Shown in pieces: positions 8,940 through 16,647 of a DNA stretch of 64,000 nt (position 1 is its first letter; each line of letters starts with the position of its first letter). Under the pieces are notes generated by a model that was given only the letters and a program-made list of their open reading frames with translations, was not told the DNA's origin and ran no database searches. The position numbers and the translations under genes were made by a program. Source of the DNA: Acidimicrobiaceae bacterium (GTDB taxonomy: Bacteria > Actinomycetota > Acidimicrobiia > Acidimicrobiales > Aldehydirespiratoraceae); NCBI GenBank assembly GCA_026706815.1, contig JAPOYA010000059.1, positions 1-64,000 on the forward strand. Reading direction: 5' to 3'.

Positions 8940-9174
8940 GATTCAAAACTAACAACGGGGTATGACACTCATAGACAGCAGGTTTGGTGCAGAAGGCGCG
9001 ATGTCCCACCTCATCTGAGAGACCCGATGTCGTGCCGTTCGGTTGTACAAGTATCCCCAAGGGAATCGCTGCTATGCGGTCGTCGATTCGGAGAGCTGTG
9101 TTCGTGCTCTCGCGCGGTAAATGTCACACCCCTCAAGTACATTAGCTCTAGAGTTGGATGAAGGAGGAGCAACG

Positions 9175-9360
9175 GTGAGCAGTGAAACGGTCGTAGACGT
9201 TCTCAATAGCGCGGAGACACAAGAAGCAATCCAGTTCAACCTTGATTTAGTGGGGTGCACCTGGGAAGAACTTCAGCAGCAGGCGAAAGCGGGCCAGTTC
9301 ACGTCAGAGACGGCCCGACGGGCCTGGTTCATGGTGTCCTCCCTTGTTGAAGCCGGTTGA
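9175..9360 (+). CDS. Small uncharacterised protein, first gene of a two-gene module
   Basis: A 61-aa protein from a GTG at 9175 preceded by AAGGAGGAG, a strong ribosome binding site that decides the start over the ATG at 9121. The sequence is acidic and helical, with LVGCTWEELQQQAKAG as the most structured part, reminiscent of short antitoxin or adaptor proteins that sit next to a larger partner. It overlaps the next gene by 17 bases, which implies translational coupling. I do not recognise a named family. Confidence 0.6.
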   Translation: MSSETVVDVLNSAETQEAIQFNLDLVGCTWEELQQQAKAGQFTSETARRAWFMVSSLVEAG

Positions 9361-10015
9361 TCTCCGCGCGGCCGCTCGCGATTTCGCGGACCAAACATCG
9401 AAACTTCTTAACGGTACGGTCACGCACGGGATTCGAATGAGAGCCGTCGTGAGCGGCCACGTCGCAGTGGTCGGTTACCATGTCTTTCGCGAGTCCCCCA
9501 AATCTGAGCCCATCCCACTCACCATCGACGGGAAACCGCCATCTCTGTTTCTTTATGTTGCCCACACGCTTGTCATGGACGAATGGGACAAATTCCTCGC
9601 AAATTCACGGAGCACATACTCACTTCAAATCGGGACCGGTGATTCCGCTCAAACGCTGCTGACCTACGACTACGTTCGCGATCCACCCAACGAGTATCCA
9701 GCCGCGCACCTGCATGTTTATGGGCCAACGGATGAGTTTGATCGCTTAGCCTCGCTACGATCGATCCGTGCTAAAAAGACGTCCGACCTGCACATACCTG
9801 TCGGCGGGCGAAGGTTCCGTCCATCTCTTGAAGACTTGATTGAGTTCTGCATCCTTGAGGAACTGGTCGAATCGAGACCCACCTGGGTTGATGTGTTGAC
9901 GGAGTCTCGAGACCTCTACCGCCAGCGGCAACTATCGGCAGCCGTTCGCAGATCTCCAGATCAAGCAGCGACGGTCTTGCGGAACAACGGGTGGGCCGTC
10001 AAGCCACCTGCCTGA
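9344..10015 (+). CDS. Uncharacterised protein, second gene of the module
   Basis: A 223-aa soluble protein with no membrane segments. It probably starts at TTG 9344, inside the preceding gene; an ATG at 9437 would be the next strong choice. Notable segments are AAHLHVYGPTDEF and DLHIPVGGRRFRPSLEDLIEF, with clustered histidines and arginines that look conserved rather than random. No nuclease, kinase or HTH motif is evident. The tight overlap with a small acidic partner resembles toxin-antitoxin layout, but this is inference. The module lies between an HNH nuclease and an IS element. Confidence 0.6.
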   Translation: MLKPVDLRAAARDFADQTSKLLNGTVTHGIRMRAVVSGHVAVVGYHVFRESPKSEPIPLTIDGKPPSLFLYVAHTLVMDEWDKFLANSRSTYSLQIGTGDSAQTLLTYDYVRDPPNEYPAAHLHVYGPTDEFDRLASLRSIRAKKTSDLHIPVGGRRFRPSLEDLIEFCILEELVESRPTWVDVLTESRDLYRQRQLSAAVRRSPDQAATVLRNNGWAVKPPA

Positions 10016-10093
10016 CCGTTCTGAAGGGGAGCTCGCAGTTCGATAGTCATCCAAGGGTTTGATCGCATTATCGCCACGATCAGATAGAGGCGA

Positions 10094-10101
10094 ACTTAAC
10101 T
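10094..10101. repeat. Left target-site duplication of the IS
   Basis: ACTTAACT directly abuts the left inverted repeat and is repeated exactly at 11505-11512 after the right inverted repeat. An 8-bp duplication is the size made by ISL3-family transposases. Confidence 0.9.
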
Positions 10102-10125
10102 GGCTCTTCGGAAATTAGGGGGGAG
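10102..10125 (+). repeat. Left terminal inverted repeat of the IS
   Basis: Begins GGCTCTTCGGAAATTAGG. It matches the complement of 11481-11504 at 21 of 24 positions. Confidence 0.9.
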
Positions 10126-10218
10126 TGGGGGTCCGCGGTTGAATGCGGGGGGTCCTCCAGGATCGGTGCTGTTGCGGCTGCTGGATCTGGGGGTCTCCTG
10201 TGGGCACTGGCCCTAGAC

Positions 10219-11491
10219 GTGTGTGAGTTGGTCGTTGGACTCGGAGATGTCGGGGTTGCGGGGGTTGGCGATGGTGGCTGTGGGCTGCTGCGTGTGCATG
10301 TCCGCAGCCCGGCGCGCGGGCTGTGTTGTGGTGGTTGCGGCGCGTTGGTGTGGTCCAGGGGAGCCCGGGCGGCGGAGTTGGTGGACTTGCCTGCGTTCGG
10401 TCGTGGGGTTCGGTTGGTGTGGCACAAACGCCGCTGGAGATGTCCTGACGGTGCCTGCGGTGTGGGATCGGTCACCGAGCAGAACGTTTGGATCGCGCCG
10501 CGGCGGGCGTTGTTGACAACCCGTGCCGGCCGGTGGGCGACGCGCCAAGTCGGCCGCGGCCGCGCGGTGGGAGATGTTGCTTCGGCGCTGGGTTGTGACT
10601 GGCACACTGTCAACGCGTCGGTTCGTCGTTGGGGCCAGGCGCTGTTGGATGCTGACAGCGCGAGGATCTCTGAGGTGAACGCGTTGGGTCTTGACGAGAC
10701 TCTGTTCGTGCGGCGGGGCCGCTGGCACACAAAGACTTGGTGCGCCTCGATCGTCGATGTCGGATCGGGTCAGCTTTTGGACATAGTGCCAGGCCGTAAC
10801 GCCAAAGCTCCAACGAAATGGCTGCTCAGCAGACCTCAACGGTGGCTTGATGGCATCAACTGGGCGGTGCTGGACCTGTCCGGTCCATACCGGGCCGCGT
10901 TCGGCGCCGCTTTGCCGCACGCCGAACAGGTCGCTGACCCGTTCCATGTCGTGCAGCTCGCCAACAGAGCCCTCGACGAGGTGCGCCGCCGAGCCCAAAA
11001 CCAGACGCTGGGTCACCGCGGACACAAACACGACCCCCTATACCGGGCACGCAAACTGCTGCTCGCAGCCCACGAACGCGTCACCGAATCAGGCGAAACG
11101 AAACTCATGAGCCTGCTGCGAGCAGGCGACCCCCACAGCGAGGTCCGCGACGCCTGGCACCGCTGAAGAAACTGTTCGAGGTCTCTACAACACCCCAGAC
11201 CCCAAAGCCGGACAACAAACGGTCAGCCAACTCGCCGACGAACTCCAAGACCCCTACCTGCCCCCAGAGATCAACCGGCTCGGACGCACCCTATGGCGCT
11301 GGCGCACCCAAACCGGAAACTGGCACCACAGCCAAGCCACCAACGCAGCCACCGAAGCCATCAACAACCCCATCAAACGCGTCAAACGCGCCGGCTTCGG
11401 ATTCACCAACTTCGACAACTACCGAATCCGCTCACTCCTCTACGCCGGGAAACCCAACTGGAACCCCCTCAACCACATCACTCCCACCTAA
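10219..11491 (+). pseudogene. ISL3-family transposase, frameshifted
   Basis: The first frame (GTG 10219 to TGA 11166) has the N-terminal zinc-finger-like cysteines (LCCGGCG, RCPDGACG), the region VDLPAFGRGVRLVWHKRRWRC and the DDE catalytic core with LGLDETLF and AVLDLSGPY. It stops at DAWHR. The next frame continues the family sequence without loss (AEETVRGLYN to KRAGFGFTNFDNYRIR, then SLLYAGKPNW) and ends in TAA at 11491. Removing one C near 11160 would restore a single protein of about 423 aa. The element is therefore probably not autonomous unless ribosomes shift frame here. Confidence 0.9.
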
Positions 11492-11504
11492 TTTCCGAAG
11501 CTCC
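11481..11504 (-). repeat. Right terminal inverted repeat of the IS
   Basis: Reads CTCCCACCTAATTTCCGAAG and CTCC on the plus strand. It overlaps the stop codon of the transposase remnant. Confidence 0.9.
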
Positions 11505-11512
11505 ACTTAACT
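11505..11512. repeat. Right target-site duplication of the IS
   Basis: Exact copy of ACTTAACT at 10094-10101. Confidence 0.9.
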
Positions 11513-11681
11513 GGTCTTTGTCAACGAACATCCGTCGATTCGTCGATCCTGCGAGCACCTCATAGATTGCGCTTCTCTGCTATGAGCGTGATGATGATCA
11601 GTGTCACCGGTCGTGCGTCCTCGAAGCCTCTCAGGTCGATCGTCCGGCTGACGCGGCCACCAGCGGTTTTCTCTCAGCGCC

Positions 11682-12809
11682 CTAGGTGTCGCGTCTCCGA
11701 GGGTAAACAAGCAGGTCCATCTCTCCAGGTTTTTTGGCCCGGTCGCCGTAGAGGGATGTCTGCGTGGGCCGCCGGAAGGGGGCCGGACTCACATCAATCT
11801 CGCGGCCCTCAACGACTTCGGCCAGTTTCGCAAGGACAATGTCGAACGTTCGCTCACGGGCGTCGCAGCGCACCAGCCATGCTGCGTCGGGGTGCGCTCT
11901 TTGCGCCGTGGCTTCGAACACTTGACGCAGCATTGTGCGGTAGGCAGTCAAGTCAACGTATTTTTGCTTTGAATCCCATTTGGGCAAAGCGGGGCCCTCG
12001 CCGATCGCCCACAGCCTTAGCCAACTGTCGGCCTTGTAATCGGTCACTCCGCTGTACGGGGGAGATGTCAGCACTAATCGGGCTGGGTTGGTCGGCGGCC
12101 CTAGGTCAGAGGCTGAGTCTCCGAGTGCTACCGTCACGCGAGCGCTGTGAGAGTTTCCGGGGATCCCTTTGCGGTAGCGCCAGTTGACTCTGGCGTTTAG
12201 GAAGCTGACGGGGTCAACTTCAGGGGGTTTTTTATAGCCGTTGTCGTTCCACCAGCGAACGCAGTAATCCGGCGACATGGCTCGACAGTGTCGCATCTGG
12301 TTCGAAAGCCCTTGGGGAATCTTGCTATGCAGGTAGTGGAGGATAAACGCGGCGACTGTGCGGTCGGTGGCGTCGTGTCGCCATCGCAGTTCGCGGCGAG
12401 CAGCGTGCAGGAACCCCAGTACGGTCCCGCAGAAAGCGAGGGTCTGGAACTCAGATCTCGGCTGCCGATCCTCTGGCGACACGGCCTGGGCGATTTCGCC
12501 GATACGGCCTTTCACCGTGTCCGGATCGGGTGCCGGGGCTGTTTTAGTTGCGGCGTAAACCCAGGCGACCGGGTTGATATCGCACGAAAGGGAATCCCTC
12601 CCGGCCACCATGGCGGTATAGGGAACGGTGCCTCGACCGCAGAAGGGGTCCAAAACTAACTCTCCCGGTTGGGTGAAGCGAGCTACGGCGTCTTGGGCAA
12701 AGCTGATGGGGAACATGGCGTAGTAAGGGCCCAAACGGGCCCATCGGGCCGCGGCAGTGGCGAAACCTACGGCACAGTCGGGCGTCGGCTTGGTCGAGGT
12801 GGCTGTCAT
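11682..12809 (-). CDS. DNA methyltransferase of the HerA/NurA operon
   Basis: A 375-aa amino-methyltransferase. The AdoMet-binding motif DPFCGRGT is at 54-61 and the catalytic motif TSPPYSGVTDY at 248-258, so the order is binding motif first. TSPPY is compatible with N4-cytosine or N6-adenine methylation. It is the last gene of a three-gene operon: its ATG overlaps the stop of the NurA-like gene by 4 bases (ATGA). By analogy with restriction-modification layouts it would protect host DNA from the neighbouring NurA/HerA pair; that is inference. No target-recognition domain is obvious, so specificity is unknown. Confidence 0.85.
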   Translation of the reverse strand: MTATSTKPTPDCAVGFATAAARWARLGPYYAMFPISFAQDAVARFTQPGELVLDPFCGRGTVPYTAMVAGRDSLSCDINPVAWVYAATKTAPAPDPDTVKGRIGEIAQAVSPEDRQPRSEFQTLAFCGTVLGFLHAARRELRWRHDATDRTVAAFILHYLHSKIPQGLSNQMRHCRAMSPDYCVRWWNDNGYKKPPEVDPVSFLNARVNWRYRKGIPGNSHSARVTVALGDSASDLGPPTNPARLVLTSPPYSGVTDYKADSWLRLWAIGEGPALPKWDSKQKYVDLTAYRTMLRQVFEATAQRAHPDAAWLVRCDARERTFDIVLAKLAEVVEGREIDVSPAPFRRPTQTSLYGDRAKKPGEMDLLVYPRRRDT

Positions 12810-14152
12810 TGGTCCGAGAAGATGGAAGACAGTATCTCGGTGCCGCGGTGCAGTGGTATCGCGGCGTGTAGATGGGCTCGCGCCAACGGAGCGAAACCGT
12901 CCTTGTAGAGATGGGTGCCCAACTCGTCAACGAGGTCTAGAGCATCTCCTACTCGCGGGTAGGCACTCGCCTCTACGCATGTTGGGTCTGCGCCCTCGGC
13001 GTTTACAATCGGAAGAGTCAAGACGGCGTGCTGTCCACTCTGCGACTTGTACATAAGGTGTCGGCCGTAATAGGTCGCCTGCCCATAGGGCTTGGAGTCC
13101 GGTGGTCGCAAGGCGATGTGCTGGTGGATGTATTCGACATCGGGGACCATCGCGGTGCCTGGTTGCAGTCGTCCGCGTTCACCTCGGTCTGCGGACCAGT
13201 CTAGTGCCTCGAGGTGATCCATGAACATGCCGTGCTTCTCGACTCCTAGCAGAAGTACACCCGCTCCGCCCTTGTCTAGGGAAAGCTGGTGGAGTCGGGC
13301 AAGTTCGTCTTGTATGTGCTTCTTGAGCCACGCAGCCATGCCGAATATGGCCAGCGGACCATCCATGACGAATCCAATCCCATCGAGCACATCGAACCGG
13401 TTGTGCCTCTCGAACCAGCGGATGAGATTTACCATCGAGAGGTGCTCTACGACGATCCTCACCATAGTGAAGGCCTGTTCGCTGCTGCCGTAGTCCTCGA
13501 ATCTTTCGTGGCAGCGCAGTGAGTCCGACGGATACACCGTTTCTCCGCACGCTTCACAGTCCGTTGACTCGGACTGTGGGGTAACGTGCTGGTCACAGGA
13601 GTCACCCGGACACTGGATGGGGGCCGACCGGTCGTTGGTGATGGCTCGTAGTGTCTCCAGCAGGGTCTCGTGGTCGCCCGAGAGCGTCGCTCCGCTGATC
13701 TCGCGGTGTACGACTTGACGGAAGAACCTTTTGGGGGTGTCGGCGTCCGCGGACTTGCCTATGACGTTGCGTCCGGGCAGCACAGCGCTGAGAGTGTCGC
13801 ATTTCTCTAGATCTCGGATGGCGGCGGGGCTTGGGATCGGCTCGACCGCGTTCTTGCCCAATTGGGACAGTTCGCGCAGCTTGGCCAAAGCGATCACTAC
13901 CGCTGCAATGTTCAATAACGAAGCCTCCGCTCCCGGGTGCCCATTCTCGACTCGTGACGTCACAGTCGAGCCGTCAATAGCGATGAGACGTTTCACCTTT
14001 GACGAGCCGCGGTGTGGATCAATGGTGTCGGGGAAAGGTAGAGCGGCATTCGGTTCTGACTTCTTGATTTCGCCATCGAAGTCGCGCACGGCGGGGTTGT
14101 CGACTAGTCGGGCCAAAGTGTGGCCCGTCGCGTACTCACCGTCGTAGGGCAC
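12806..14152 (-). CDS. NurA-like nuclease with zinc ribbon
   Basis: A 448-aa protein of the NurA type. The first catalytic Asp is in LIAIDGSTV (Asp60), a second motif is FVMDGPLAIFG, and LLGVEKHGMFMDHLEALD resembles the conserved NurA core. A four-cysteine zinc ribbon (CPGDSC and CEAC, residues ~190-215) is inserted in the middle. NurA family members are 5'-3' nucleases that work with HerA hexamers in archaeal DNA end resection and in bacterial defence loci. It starts at a GTG two bases after the stop of the HerA-like gene, so the partners are co-translated in the expected order. Confidence 0.8.
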   Translation of the reverse strand: MPYDGEYATGHTLARLVDNPAVRDFDGEIKKSEPNAALPFPDTIDPHRGSSKVKRLIAIDGSTVTSRVENGHPGAEASLLNIAAVVIALAKLRELSQLGKNAVEPIPSPAAIRDLEKCDTLSAVLPGRNVIGKSADADTPKRFFRQVVHREISGATLSGDHETLLETLRAITNDRSAPIQCPGDSCDQHVTPQSESTDCEACGETVYPSDSLRCHERFEDYGSSEQAFTMVRIVVEHLSMVNLIRWFERHNRFDVLDGIGFVMDGPLAIFGMAAWLKKHIQDELARLHQLSLDKGGAGVLLLGVEKHGMFMDHLEALDWSADRGERGRLQPGTAMVPDVEYIHQHIALRPPDSKPYGQATYYGRHLMYKSQSGQHAVLTLPIVNAEGADPTCVEASAYPRVGDALDLVDELGTHLYKDGFAPLARAHLHAAIPLHRGTEILSSIFSDQ

Positions 14153-14154
14153 CT

Positions 14155-16233
14155 CTAGGAATCGCCCTCGGCAGTCGGTGCCTCGAAGATGTCAATCTGC
14201 GCCGGCACGGTGAACCGGCTGGAACGAGTTCTCATCTTCACGTACCCGGGCTCGTTTACGGCGATGATCCCGTCGGTGAAGTCAGAGAAGTCGTTGAACT
14301 TGGCGATCTGACGAGTCTCGTCGGTGTTGTTGAGGTGGGTAATGAACCAGTTCTCAGTGTTCTTTAGGATGTTCGCGTGGATCGATGAGGGTTCCTGCGT
14401 TGAGTACACGATTCCGATGTTGAACTTCGCCCCCTCCTTGGCGGACCTCACCCAGACGTCGGACATGTCACTGCTGTCGCGCGGCAGCAGTGTGTGTGCC
14501 TCCTCGACATAGACAAGCACGGCCGGGGGTTTAGACAGTTCCCCGGAATCGCCCACCGGCTCGGGGTGGATAAACGCATGTTGCTGGGCTCGGAAGATGG
14601 CTTTCATCACATCGCGAGCAGCGGTCTCGTTCATCTTCGGGTCGCCGGTGGACTGGTCCACGATCACAAGTCGGCCACCTTGGAGATGCTCGACGACATC
14701 GTCTGTGAAGTTCGACCCCGCTGTCGGGTCGTGCCACTCGCGGGCGGATCGGAGCACGTTCAGTCCGCGGGTGTTGGTGAAGATCTTTAGCAGGTCCAGC
14801 AGACGACTATCGGACCACTTCTTCCCGTGTTCGCGTTCATATTCGTTGTCGAAGTTCTTGAACTCCGTGGTATCGACGAACTCCGAGAACGCCTCCGCGA
14901 AATCCGCGGTCTGTGACCACGAGTTCAACGACAGCTGCGAATCGGATATGAATCGGCCCAAGGCGCCACTGTTGTCCATGGCAACTCTGAGATCGGCGTT
15001 GAATAGTCTGGATACCTCCGGGCCGTAGCTCGGCGGTGCGTAACCGGCAGCGGCGAGAATCGCCCGGTAGAACAGCAGCGCCCTGCGGTACCTAGTCCAG
15101 TCACCGGCCTCGGCGTGGCTCGGCGGAGGCATCATGTCCTGACTCACGAACGGCTTGATGTATCCGGCACCCTCGCCTGCCAGGAACTCGTCGAGTATCT
15201 GTTTGCCTTGAGTCAGGCTGCTCAGCGACTCGGCGGCGATGTAGTCGTCCGATCGGTGGGCGGGTTCGTGGTCCCCGTAGAAGTTGAACTTGGTGATCTT
15301 CCGGTCCGGGTCATTCGGGTGAGGATGCAGTCCGTAGGTCACTACGTCGCCGAGGTCTGCCCAATTGTGGTTGCCCATGTTTCGCAGGCAACCCTGGTCT
15401 TGTGGGTTGGCGTTCGCGTACTCACCGTCGGGATCGAAGATGATCTGCCCGACCCGAACGCCGTCCTCAGGCCGGCGCAACTCAAATACGGCCCGGGCAA
15501 TGATCTTGACGGTGTTCGACTTACCGGTTCGGGTCATCCCAAAGAGCGCTGTGCGTTGAGCAACGAAGTCCTCGGCAGCGATGTTCACTGCTGCCGCGTC
15601 CGCTGGCGTAGCCGTGGCATAGCGCACGTGGCCGATCTTGGTGGTTTGGCCCCCGTCGTCGGCTCGGTTGGCGCTGTTGACGATCTGCTCTAGGTCATCC
15701 GCCGTCGGCTTGTACACTTTCAGGCCTCGCCCGCTGTAGAAGTTGTCGACATCGCTGCTGAACTGCCATAGGGATTCCGTGGCCGGCGGTGGCTGGTACG
15801 TGCCGAGGATCCGGCAGCGGACTCCTGAATACCTCATCATATTCAGGGTGAACAGATCCGTTACGTCGCTGTCGTCCCAGTTCCCGGTGCTGTCCGCCAC
15901 GCGCTGGGCGGCATCGAAACGAGCCTGTCGCATTGACATGTCGTTCGGCAGCGGGGTGCTTGACACCACCCGCATCAGCAGGCGGGGCGCTCCAGGATCG
16001 GGGTGATTGTCGTCGCCCAGCCTGACGGCTACAAGCAGGCATCCCTGCTGTACGCCGCCGACAGCTTGTTTGGCACTGTCGTGCAATAGGAAATCGGCTG
16101 ACGTGTAGTCGATCTGGATCACGTCACCGATAAGGCGCCCTGGATCAACGAACGTCTGCTTTTGCTGGTCGTGGTCCGCGACTATCTCGGAGAGTGCGTC
16201 ACTCAGCCCACCGGGACTGCCGTCTTCGCTCAT
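14155..16233 (-). CDS. HerA-like ATPase / translocase
   Basis: A 692-aa protein from the ATG at 16233, which has a GCGAGG element 5 bases before it; the open frame runs further upstream to 16530 but that part lacks family features. An N-terminal barrel-like region (1-220) is followed by the FtsK/HerA ATPase core: Walker A GMTRTGKS (232-239), QIIFDPDGEY, and Walker B VYVEEAHTLLP (575-585), then STQEPSSI and NWFITHLNNTDE. HerA hexamers pump DNA and drive NurA nuclease. First gene of the HerA-NurA-methyltransferase operon. Confidence 0.85.
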   Translation of the reverse strand: MSEDGSPGGLSDALSEIVADHDQQKQTFVDPGRLIGDVIQIDYTSADFLLHDSAKQAVGGVQQGCLLVAVRLGDDNHPDPGAPRLLMRVVSSTPLPNDMSMRQARFDAAQRVADSTGNWDDSDVTDLFTLNMMRYSGVRCRILGTYQPPPATESLWQFSSDVDNFYSGRGLKVYKPTADDLEQIVNSANRADDGGQTTKIGHVRYATATPADAAAVNIAAEDFVAQRTALFGMTRTGKSNTVKIIARAVFELRRPEDGVRVGQIIFDPDGEYANANPQDQGCLRNMGNHNWADLGDVVTYGLHPHPNDPDRKITKFNFYGDHEPAHRSDDYIAAESLSSLTQGKQILDEFLAGEGAGYIKPFVSQDMMPPPSHAEAGDWTRYRRALLFYRAILAAAGYAPPSYGPEVSRLFNADLRVAMDNSGALGRFISDSQLSLNSWSQTADFAEAFSEFVDTTEFKNFDNEYEREHGKKWSDSRLLDLLKIFTNTRGLNVLRSAREWHDPTAGSNFTDDVVEHLQGGRLVIVDQSTGDPKMNETAARDVMKAIFRAQQHAFIHPEPVGDSGELSKPPAVLVYVEEAHTLLPRDSSDMSDVWVRSAKEGAKFNIGIVYSTQEPSSIHANILKNTENWFITHLNNTDETRQIAKFNDFSDFTDGIIAVNEPGYVKMRTRSSRFTVPAQIDIFEAPTAEGDS

Positions 16234-16647
16234 GTGTGCCTCGCTCGTTGGCGTCGGCGCAGCATAGAACCGACCGTCAGAGTCCCACAACTCGCCGAAC
16301 CACTCGAAGGAGTAGACACCATGACAGGAGACACCCTCCGTTGACTCCACTCTGTGGGACGTTTCCATCGCCGACGCAGGGTCTAATTTACTGATGACGG
16401 AGGTTGTTGACAGTCGGGGTTTTCGCGAGAGGAAAGATCCGATGGACGAGAGAGACCAGCAGCGCAAGATACGTTGCTGGTGGCGGCCCCATGCTCGTGG
16501 GCTCCTGTTGTGGCCCATCCTGATTGACATGGCGTGCTTCTCGGCGAGCCGAAGAGGTTGCAGTCAATCTTGGTGCTTCGTCGGTAGGCTCTGAGTCACC
16601 GCGAAGTGTCCTGAGCCGTATGCAGACACTCGAAAGGATCTGGGGAA
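16234..16647. other. Divergent promoter region between herA-like and uvrD-like genes
   Basis: A 414-base intergenic stretch separating divergent defence genes. It must carry promoters for both sides. The open frames crossing it have no family resemblance. A TTGACA is at about 16409 on the plus strand, but no matching -10 box is placed correctly. No inverted repeat or RNA gene stood out. Confidence 0.4.

Larger units (their letters stand above)
10102..11504 (+). mobile_element. ISL3-family insertion sequence, complete ends
   Basis: A 1403-bp element bounded by 24-bp inverted repeats matching at 21 positions (10102-10125 and 11481-11504), each holding the core CTTCGGAAATTAGG, and flanked by the 8-bp duplication ACTTAACT. 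It carries one transposase gene in the plus direction, broken by a frameshift. The intact ends and perfect target duplication indicate a fairly recent insertion. It landed between the two-gene module and the methyltransferase operon and does not interrupt a recognisable gene. Confidence 0.9.

Noticed and set aside
16409..16414. TTGACA as a promoter for the UvrD-like gene
   Set aside because: No acceptable -10 box 16-18 bases downstream.
16234..16530. N-terminal extension of the HerA-like protein to 16530
   Set aside because: The extra 99 residues show no family likeness, and ATG 16233 has a suitable ribosome site.
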